A stretch of DNA of 11,753 bases. Source: an uncultured Collinsella sp. Lineage in GTDB: Bacteria; Actinomycetota; Coriobacteriia; Coriobacteriales; Coriobacteriaceae. The notes beneath the pieces were generated by a model. That model worked only from the letters and a program-made list of their open reading frames with translations. It was not told the origin of the DNA and did not search any database. Shown here piece after piece: positions 6,109 through 11,753 of this stretch. Each line of letters begins with the position of its first letter. Position 1 is the stretch's first letter. The translations under genes were made by a program, and so were the position numbers. The DNA is taken from the NCBI GenBank assembly GCA_902495955.1, contig CABUZE010000011.1, forward strand, positions 1-11,753, written 5' to 3'.

Positions 6109-6124
6109 ACTTGTCTAGATAAGT
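6109..6124. promoter_or_regulatory. Operator candidate B, near-perfect 16-bp palindrome
   Basis: ACTTGTCTAGATAAGT is a palindrome broken at a single base pair, centred on CTAG 6115-6118. Its left 12 bases are repeated exactly, in reverse orientation, at 5982-5993, with 131 bp between the two centres. It covers the presumed start of plus-strand transcription, a classical repressor position. The adjacent GntR/HutC protein is the likely ligand. Confidence 0.7.
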
Positions 6125-6205
6125 GATGTGATAAAACGTAAGCGCAAGAAGTCAGGGAAGCGGGCCCACCCGTCCTATTGCACGAGGTACACGCAAACGG
6201 CGCGT

Positions 6206-6235
6206 CTGCGGTCTCGAGTGAAGCCAAAACCGCAG
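6206..6235 (+). other. Leader hairpin upstream of the PTS gene
   Basis: CTGCGGT (6206-6212) pairs perfectly with ACCGCAG (6229-6235) over a 16-nt loop. It falls in the long leader between the promoter region and the PTS start. No T-run follows. Its function is unknown and it may be incidental. Confidence 0.35.
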
Positions 6236-6250
6236 TCGCTCCGAATGAAG

Positions 6251-6265
6251 AGAGGGGGATTCCCC
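6251..6265 (+). promoter_or_regulatory. Purine-rich ribosome binding site of the PTS gene, able to fold on itself
   Basis: AGAGGGGG (6251-6258) precedes ATG 6269 by 10 bases. It supports that start over the GTG at 6128, which would add a 47-residue, Lys/Arg-rich extension foreign to the family. GGGG (6255-6258) can pair with CCCC (6262-6265) over a three-base loop, so the site could be partly masked. Such a short stem may be marginal in the cell. Confidence 0.55.
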
Positions 6266-6268
6266 GTC

Positions 6269-7879
6269 ATGATGCAAAAGATACAACGTTTCGGCGGTGC
6301 AATGTACACGCCTGCAATTCTTTTCGCATTTTCCGGAATCGTCGTCGGCCTGGGTACATTGTTTACCACCGAGGCGATCTTTGGCGAGATGGCCACAGCG
6401 GGTCATCTTTGGTTTGATTGCTGGAATGTGCTGCTCCAGGGTGGTTGGACGCTCTTTAACCAGATGCCGTTGCTGTTTTGCGTAGCGTTGCCAATCTCGC
6501 TCGCGAACAAGCAGAACGCTCGCTGCTGCATGGAGGCTTTGGCCATCTACCTTACCTTCAACTACTTTGTAAGCACAATCTTGGGGCAGTGGGGCCCTGT
6601 CTTTGGTGTTGACTACTCTGTCGAGGCGGGCAGTGGTACTGGTCTTGCCACTATCGCAAGCATCAAAACGCTTGATATGGGCATCATGGGCGCGCTCATT
6701 ATCTCTGGTATCGCCACGATGCTGCATAACAAGTTCTTCGACACCGAACTTCCTGAGTGGCTGGGCGTGTTCTCGGGCTCCGTGTTCATCTATATGATCG
6801 GTTTCTTCGTTATGGTTCCGGTCGCTCTTATCGCCTGCCTGGTGTGGCCGCATGTTCAGGCTGCTATCTCCGCCTTCCAGGGATTCATCCTTTCCGCCGG
6901 TACGTTCGGCGTTGGCGTCTTTGCTTTCTTCGAGCGCGTGCTGATTCCTACAGGCCTTCACCACTTTATCTATACGCCGTTCTATTACGACAACGCGGCG
7001 GTCAATGGCGGCATCTTTGCCGCTTGGGCTAACATCCTGCCCCAACTGGCTGCCGATCCGAGCATTGCTCTTAAGGATGCCGCACCCTGGGCTGCCTATA
7101 CCTGCCCTGGTTGGACTAAGGTCTTCGGCTCGCTTGGCGTCGCCATTGCGTTTTATATGACCGCCAAACCCGAGCGCAAGCAGCGCGTCAAGGCTCTGCT
7201 GATCCCGGTCACCCTTACCGCTATGCTTTGCGGTATCACCGAGCCGCTTGACTTCACCTTCCTGTTCATTGCGCCCGGCCTGTTCGTCGTCCACTGCGTG
7301 CTCGGAGCGCTCGGCTGCATGGCTCAAAACCTCCTTGGCGTCGTGGGCATCTTCGACGGCGGCATCATCTCGATGCTCTCGTGGGACTGGCTGCCCCTTT
7401 GGGCCGCACACGGTCTGCAGTACGCCATCTCCATCCTTGTCGGTCTGTGCTTTACCGCTCTTTGGGTCGTGGTCTTCCGTTTCCTGATCGTCAAGTTCGA
7501 CTTTAAGACCCCCGGTCGCGAAGATGATGACGTCGAGGTGGAGCTCAAGTCCAAGGCCGACTACAAGCAAAAGCAGGGCGGTGCTGCTGCTGGCAAATCG
7601 GTCGCCCAGAGTAAAGATGATGAGCGCTTGGTGCTTGCCGAGAACATCCTCGATCTGCTCGGTGGTGCGGATAACATCATCGATGTAACTAACTGCGCTA
7701 CCCGTCTGCGCGTTAACGTCAAGGACAAGGGCGTCGTTGCACCCGAGGCTTCCTTCAAGGCGATCGGTACGCATGGCTTGGTGGTCCAAGGCCAGTCAAT
7801 CCAGGTCATCATCGGCCTTACCGTCCCGCAGGTTCGCGAGAAGTTCGAGAGTCTTCTGAAGTACGAGAGTCTTCTGTAA
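6269..7879 (+). CDS. PTS alpha-glucoside transporter, EIICB (glucose superfamily)
   Basis: This 536-residue membrane permease of the phosphotransferase system imports an alpha-glucoside and phosphorylates it on the glucosyl 6-OH. It opens MMQKIQRFGGAMYTPAILF, the usual N-terminus of the GlvC/AglA/MalX-like IIBC family, which decides the start. The EIIC part (about 1-415) is strongly hydrophobic with multiple membrane spans, GLHHFIYTPF (229-238) and the substrate-site motif GITEPLDFTF (322-331). A TPGRE linker and a charged, Ala/Gly-rich stretch lead to EIIB (about 455-536), with the phospho-cysteine Cys476 in TNCATRLRV. No EIIA domain is fused or encoded nearby, so a general EIIA must serve it. 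The product feeds the GH4 enzyme immediately downstream. The last residues contain a short tandem duplication (FESLL-KYESLL). Confidence 0.9.
   Translation: MMQKIQRFGGAMYTPAILFAFSGIVVGLGTLFTTEAIFGEMATAGHLWFDCWNVLLQGGWTLFNQMPLLFCVALPISLANKQNARCCMEALAIYLTFNYFVSTILGQWGPVFGVDYSVEAGSGTGLATIASIKTLDMGIMGALIISGIATMLHNKFFDTELPEWLGVFSGSVFIYMIGFFVMVPVALIACLVWPHVQAAISAFQGFILSAGTFGVGVFAFFERVLIPTGLHHFIYTPFYYDNAAVNGGIFAAWANILPQLAADPSIALKDAAPWAAYTCPGWTKVFGSLGVAIAFYMTAKPERKQRVKALLIPVTLTAMLCGITEPLDFTFLFIAPGLFVVHCVLGALGCMAQNLLGVVGIFDGGIISMLSWDWLPLWAAHGLQYAISILVGLCFTALWVVVFRFLIVKFDFKTPGREDDDVEVELKSKADYKQKQGGAAAGKSVAQSKDDERLVLAENILDLLGGADNIIDVTNCATRLRVNVKDKGVVAPEASFKAIGTHGLVVQGQSIQVIIGLTVPQVREKFESLLKYESLL
7846..7876 (+). 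repeat. Short tandem duplication at the 3' end of the PTS gene
   Basis: The 13 bases CGAGAGTCTTCTG occur at 7846-7858 and 7864-7876, an offset of 18, and add six residues (KYESLL) after what would be a natural end of the EIIB domain. The reading frame is kept. Confidence 0.75.
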
Positions 7880-7897
7880 ACCATCGTCCATCGAAAC

Positions 7898-7937
7898 AAT
7901 CGGCCTTGCAGAGCCGGTATGCACCGCAAGGCCGATT
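7898..7937 (+). other. Perfect 12-bp intercistronic hairpin between PTS and GH4 genes
   Basis: AATCGGCCTTGC (7898-7909) pairs with GCAAGGCCGATT (7926-7937), with an inner GGT/ACC pairing in the 16-nt loop. No U-run follows (CTAGAGATAAAA), so it may be a weak terminator, an mRNA 3'-end stabiliser or a processing site that uncouples glycosidase from transporter levels. Confidence 0.65.
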
Positions 7938-7984
7938 CTAGAGATAAAAAACTCCACTTCTAGGTGACAATTCCAAACCGTACA

Positions 7985-9378
<1,394 letters not shown>

Positions 9379-9418
9379 GGACTACTGTCTAGAACCCTCA
9401 CGCATCTCTGCTTCATTT

Positions 9419-9462
9419 GCGCCGCCGTGGTGTCCGGATTCGCCCGGATGCTGCGGCGGCGC
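9419..9462 (+). terminator. GC-rich two-part hairpin after the GH4 gene
   Basis: GCGCCGCCG (9419-9427) pairs perfectly with CGGCGGCGC (9454-9462), and an inner stem TCCGG/CCGGA (9433-9437/9444-9448) closes a six-base loop. No T-run follows. It lies 40 bp after the GH4 stop and directly abuts the -10 box of the next gene, so it probably ends or trims the sugar-operon transcript. Confidence 0.6.
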
Positions 9463-9468
9463 TATACT
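9463..9468 (+). promoter_or_regulatory. Probable -10 box of ychF
   Basis: TATACT is close to the sigma-70 consensus and would start transcription near 9475, about 30 nt before the GTG start. The matching -35 region (TTCGCC at 9439-9444, 18-nt spacer) is poor and lies within the hairpin sequence. Confidence 0.45.
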
Positions 9469-9493
9469 TATGAAGTTTGAAGTACCTGTACCA

Positions 9494-9500
9494 AAAGGAG
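9494..9500 (+). promoter_or_regulatory. Ribosome binding site fixing a GTG start for ychF
   Basis: AAAGGAG ends five bases before GTG 9506. The in-frame ATG at 9470 has no such site and would add 12 residues before the conserved [10 protein letters not shown]-terminus. Confidence 0.8.
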
Positions 9501-9505
9501 CTGTC

Positions 9506-10582
9506 GTGTCCCTTTCCATCGGTATCGTGGGCCTGCCCAACGTGGGCAAGTCGACGCTGTTCACCGCGCTTACCAAAAAGACCGGCCTTGCCGCCAACTA
9601 CCCGTTTGCCACGATCGACCCCAACGTGGGTATCGTCGATGTGCCCGATAGCCGCCTGCAAAAGCTCGCCGACATCGTCAACCCCGGCCGCATTGTGCCG
9701 GCGACGGTCGAGTTTGTCGACATCGCAGGTCTGGTGAAGGGCGCTAACGAGGGCGAGGGCCTGGGCAACCAGTTCCTGGCCAACATTCGCGAGACCGACG
9801 CCATCTGCGAGGTCGTGCGCTACTTTAAGGACCCCAACGTCATGCGTGAGGTGGGCCGCACGGGCGAGTTCGTCGATCCCGCCGGCGATGCCGACACCAT
9901 CATGACCGAGCTCATCCTGGCCGATATGGGCACGCTCGAGAAGCAGCTGCCTAAGCTCGAGAAGGAGGCCAAGCGCGACAAGGAGCTCATGCCCAAGTTC
10001 GAGGTGGCCAAGCGCCTGCTCGCCTGGCTCAACGAGGGCAAGCGCGCCGCATCCATGGAGATGACCGACGAGGAGCGTGCTGCCGCCAAGGGTCTGTTCC
10101 TGCTCACCATGAAGCCCATCCTGTATGTGGCCAACGTGGACGAGGATATGCTCAACGAGGACCTGGCGCCCATCGATGGTGTCAAGCCGCTGCCCATCTG
10201 CGCCAAGATCGAGGCCGAGCTTTCCGAGCTCGATCCCGAGGACGCCGCCGACTACCTGGAGAGCCTGGGCCTGGAGCAGCCCGGTCTGGACGTGCTCGCG
10301 CAGGCGGCCTATAAGCTGCTCGGCCTGCAGTCGTTCTTTACGGCCGGCGAGATGGAGGTCAAGGCCTGGACGGTTCGTCAGGGCGCGACCGCCCCGCAGG
10401 CCGCCGGCGTCATCCACACCGATTTTGAACGCGGCTTTATTAAGGCCGAGGTTATTGGCTACGACGATTACATCGAGCTCGGCGGCGAGCAGGGCGCCAA
10501 GGCCGCCGGCAAGCTGCGTATTGAGGGCAAGGACTATGTCATGGCCGATGGCGACGTCGTGCACTTCCGCTTTAACGTGTAA
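9506..10582 (+). CDS. ychF: Redox-regulated ribosome-binding ATPase YchF (OLA1 family)
   Basis: This 358-residue product is close to the usual YchF length of about 363. It is a near-universal P-loop protein of the Obg-related group that hydrolyses ATP rather than GTP and associates with ribosomes. The P-loop GLPNVGKST is at residues 9-17 and the switch II/G3 region is DIAGLVKGA at 72-80. The specificity motif is NVDE at 210-213 instead of the NKxD of GTPases, as expected for ATP use. A helical hairpin (about 135-195) contains [16 protein letters not shown], and the C-terminal TGS-like domain spans about 275-358 ([14 protein letters not shown]...HFRFNV). It begins with GTG behind a good ribosome binding site. 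It looks like a housekeeping gene unrelated to the sugar locus, and a small membrane-protein gene follows 11 bp later. Confidence 0.95.
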   Translation: MSLSIGIVGLPNVGKSTLFTALTKKTGLAANYPFATIDPNVGIVDVPDSRLQKLADIVNPGRIVPATVEFVDIAGLVKGANEGEGLGNQFLANIRETDAICEVVRYFKDPNVMREVGRTGEFVDPAGDADTIMTELILADMGTLEKQLPKLEKEAKRDKELMPKFEVAKRLLAWLNEGKRAASMEMTDEERAAAKGLFLLTMKPILYVANVDEDMLNEDLAPIDGVKPLPICAKIEAELSELDPEDAADYLESLGLEQPGLDVLAQAAYKLLGLQSFFTAGEMEVKAWTVRQGATAPQAAGVIHTDFERGFIKAEVIGYDDYIELGGEQGAKAAGKLRIEGKDYVMADGDVVHFRFNV

Positions 10583-10593
10583 GGACGACGCAT

Positions 10594-10977
10594 ATGTTTA
10601 AATATGGCAAAAAAGCTGGCTACATGGGTATTGCGCTGCTCGTACTTGCGGTGATTCCGCTGGTGGTTGCAGCGTGTGTTATCCCCAACATTGGCCCCGA
10701 GGTGGCAACGAAGTTTAACGCAGCCGGCGAGGTGACGCGCTGGGGTAAGAGCTACGAGCTGCTGGCACTGCCGGTGCTCAACCTGCTGCTGAGCGTGGCG
10801 ACGTACTTTACGGCGGGACGCCAGGCAAAGAACAACGAGGACTCCGCTGTGATGGCACGTCTTGCGTGCGAGCGCTACCTGCGTAACGGCTGCATCACGG
10901 GCGTGTTCCTCAACGTAATCAACGTCTACTTTATGTATTCGGCGATTACTGGAACGGGCTTTGGCTTTGGTTTCTAG
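10594..10977 (+). CDS. Small DUF1648/SdpI-like membrane protein
   Basis: This 127-residue protein has three likely membrane segments, at about residues 10-32, 53-75 and 98-118. The segment NIGPEVATKFNAAGEVTRWGK (33-52 region) fits the DUF1648 pattern, in which a hydrophobic helix is followed by HFN..GE.DRWG. That domain also forms the N-terminus of SdpI, the Bacillus immunity and signalling protein, but the rest of SdpI is absent. The ribosome binding site AAGGA overlaps the ychF stop codon, 8 bases before ATG 10594, so translation is probably coupled to ychF. The C-terminus is a Gly/Phe tail (GTGFGFGF). The function is unknown, and an immunity role is speculation. Confidence 0.7.
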   Translation: MFKYGKKAGYMGIALLVLAVIPLVVAACVIPNIGPEVATKFNAAGEVTRWGKSYELLALPVLNLLLSVATYFTAGRQAKNNEDSAVMARLACERYLRNGCITGVFLNVINVYFMYSAITGTGFGFGF

Positions 10978-10986
10978 CTTGTCCTT

Positions 10987-11376
10987 TTAGGCAACGAGCC
11001 TGCACGCATATTCAATGGCTGCTGCGAGGCCGCCGCTCGATCGTGGTTTAAAGACCATGTCGGCGGCGGCCTCGTTTTCGTATCCGGCGCCGCGAAGGGC
11101 AAGTGCGATACCGGCTTCCAGGAGAAGGGGCAGACCTCGTTGGCTGGTTGCGATTACGGCAGCCTGATTGAGCGAGCAGCTGTGCGCTTGGCATTGGATG
11201 GCAAGTTCACCTTGCGCCGGGCAAGGGACCAGAACGGCGGCGACGCGACTTGATAGCAATGCAAATGCTGTGCGCTCATCGGGCGAAAGGCATTCTGCTT
11301 CAACGACGACGAGCTTGGGCGGCGCGCTGTTTGTGCGAAGCGTGGCTCGGTACATGCGGACCGAAGAACCCGACAT
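10987..11376 (-). CDS. Short protein resembling a degenerate, cap-less HAD-fold (Cof-like) domain
   Basis: This 129-residue product starts at ATG 11376, chosen over ATG 11400 because AGGAG lies six bases upstream of it. By pattern it recalls the core of Cof-type HAD phosphatases with the middle removed. KLVVVEAECLSPDERTAFALL (21-41) stands where these enzymes have a first strand with DxDGT. AVIATSQRGLPLLLEAGIALAL (73-94 region) stands where they have IAfGDsxNDlpMLeaAGlgvAM, and AAADMVFKPRSSGGLAAAIE continues the match. The nucleophilic Asp pair reads Glu-Ala-Glu and the GD..ND motif is lost, so catalysis is unlikely. It converges on the DUF1648 gene with only 9 bp between them and diverges from the XRE regulator. 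The family call is an inference from motif spacing. Confidence 0.5.
   Translation of the reverse strand: MSGSSVRMYRATLRTNSAPPKLVVVEAECLSPDERTAFALLSSRVAAVLVPCPAQGELAIQCQAHSCSLNQAAVIATSQRGLPLLLEAGIALALRGAGYENEAAADMVFKPRSSGGLAAAIEYACRLVA
11026..11073 (+). terminator. Possible plus-strand terminator embedded in the antisense HAD-like gene
   Basis: GAGGCCGCCG (11026-11035) is perfectly complementary to CGGCGGCCTC (11064-11073), with an inner TGGT/ACCA pair (11044-11047/11054-11057), and is followed by GTTTTCG. It starts 49 bp after the DUF1648 stop codon, where a terminator would be expected, but the sequence also encodes residues of the minus-strand protein, so the pairing could be a by-product of coding. 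Confidence 0.4.
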
Positions 11377-11399
11377 AGAAAACTCCTGTGTATTCGGCA

Positions 11400-11423
11400 A
11401 AACGTAAACTATAGTTTACGTTT
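11400..11423. promoter_or_regulatory. Perfect 24-bp palindromic operator between the XRE and HAD-like genes
   Basis: The left half AAACGTAAACTA (11400-11411) is followed by its exact reverse complement TAGTTTACGTTT (11412-11423) with no spacer. The centre holds TATAGT, a plausible -10 hexamer on both strands. It lies 24 bp from the HAD-like start codon and 29 bp from the XRE start codon, the usual position for autoregulation by a dimeric XRE protein. Confidence 0.8.
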
Positions 11424-11452
11424 ATGTTCGGCTCCATTTCAAACTCGGCTGC

Positions 11453-11671
11453 ATGGACGAACGTGCGAAACAGATTCTTGGCAGGCGGGTCGAAGAGACA
11501 CGCAGGGACCTTGGTATCTCCAAGGTTGATTTTTGTGTGGCGACAGGAATCAGCCGACCCTACCTCGACCGAATCGAAGATGGGACGGCAAATTTCACGC
11601 TCAAGGTTCTATTTAAGATCGCGCCCGCACTCGGCATGACGGTGTCAGAGCTTCTCGAGGGTATCGAATAG
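11453..11671 (+). CDS. Small XRE-family (Cro/cI-type) helix-turn-helix regulator
   Basis: This 72-residue protein is almost entirely one HTH_3 domain. The first helix, LGRRVEETRRDLG, spans about 9-21. The HTH is SKVDFCVATGISRPYLDRIEDG (23-44), with SRPYLDRIEDG as the recognition helix, and the domain ends TLKVLFKIAPALGMTVSELLEG. There is no effector or oligomerisation domain, as in compact phage-like or toxin-antitoxin-like repressors. No good Shine-Dalgarno sequence precedes ATG 11453 and no other in-frame start exists before the upstream stop at 11405, so translation may be weak or from a short leader. The palindrome just upstream is the likely binding site. Its divergent partner is the HAD-like protein gene. 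Confidence 0.85.
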   Translation: MDERAKQILGRRVEETRRDLGISKVDFCVATGISRPYLDRIEDGTANFTLKVLFKIAPALGMTVSELLEGIE

Positions 11672-11680
11672 GGGATACCC
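11659..11680 (+). terminator. Weak hairpin at the end of the XRE gene
   Basis: GGGTATC (11659-11665) pairs with GATACCC (11674-11680) across an 8-base loop containing the stop codon. There is no T-run, so its role as a terminator is doubtful. Confidence 0.3.
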
Positions 11681-11693
11681 GTCGACAACTGAA

Positions 11694-11753
11694 TTACGCC
11701 ATCGGGATGCGGTCGTGGTTGACTTGGCTGTAGAACAGGCGCTGGATCTCGGC
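11694..11753 (-). CDS. C-terminal tail of an unidentified minus-strand gene (runs off the right edge)
   Basis: On the minus strand an open frame enters at 11753 and ends at TAA (11694-11696), encoding AEIQRLFYSQVNHDRIPMA. Codon choice (GAG, ATC, CAG, CTG, TTC, TAC) fits the local coding style and the gene would converge on the XRE gene. The 19 residues are too few to name a family. Confidence 0.45.
   Translation of the reverse strand, partial: AEIQRLFYSQVNHDRIPMA

Noticed and set aside
6128..6268. GTG 6128 as the PTS start codon
   Set aside because: The added 47 residues are very basic and unlike any EIIC N-terminus, while ATG 6269 begins the family-typical MMQKIQRFGGAM. It is kept only as a low-weight alternative in the findings.
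6152..7789. Long minus-strand open frame (545 codons) antisense to the PTS gene
   Set aside because: The product is charged and hydrophilic without domains, while the plus frame encodes a clear EIICB. It is an effect of codon bias.
9413..10564. 383-codon minus-strand frame antisense to ychF
   Set aside because: It covers ychF exactly and has no recognisable domain. YchF is unmistakable on the other strand.
10594..10977. DUF1648-like protein as SdpI immunity protein
   Set aside because: Only the short N-terminal-type domain is present and there is no SdpC-like toxin or SdpR-like regulator nearby.

Overview
The window is a chromosomal stretch of high-GC bacterial DNA with compact, mostly co-directional genes. 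The mix points to an anaerobic gut actinobacterium of the Coriobacteriia, most likely Collinsella-like. The grounds are strong C/G-ending codon bias, many Fe-S and fermentative dehydrogenase genes, and a glucose-family PTS paired with a GH4 phospho-glycosidase. This placement is an inference from gene style, not from a marker gene. No rRNA, tRNA, CRISPR array or insertion-sequence transposase was seen.

Layout. (1) Positions 1-2529, + strand: the tail of a probable iron-containing alcohol dehydrogenase with a strong terminator, then two tandem, clearly paralogous glycerol-dehydrogenase-type genes separated by a second terminator and an extra hairpin. (2) Positions 2681-3934: a 417-residue protein with four [4Fe-4S]-type cysteine clusters. 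(3) Positions 3954-4056: a dense inverted-repeat element that probably also terminates the minus-strand genes on its right. (4) Positions 4066-9378: a divergent carbohydrate locus. On the minus strand are a zinc MDR polyol/alcohol dehydrogenase and a GntR/HutC-type repressor. On the plus strand are an alpha-glucoside PTS EIICB and a GH4 6-phospho-alpha-glucosidase. The 356-bp gap between them carries mirrored copies of an ACTTGTCTAGAT operator-like site, a good minus-strand promoter and phased ACCGT repeats. (5) Positions 9506-10977: ychF (OLA1-family ATPase) and a small DUF1648-like membrane protein. (6) Positions 10987-11671: a short, apparently degenerate HAD-fold protein divergent from a small XRE regulator, with a perfect 24-bp palindrome between them. 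A minus-strand gene tail runs off the right edge.

How the genes fit together. The PTS should import and phosphorylate an alpha-glucoside, and the GH4 enzyme should split the 6-phospho-disaccharide into glucose-6-phosphate plus an aglycone. The co-regulated zinc dehydrogenase suggests that the aglycone, or something derived from it, is an alcohol or polyol. This makes glucosyl-polyols such as maltitol or isomalt-type compounds attractive candidate substrates (hypothesis). The GntR protein is the obvious candidate to bind the mirrored sites and control both arms.
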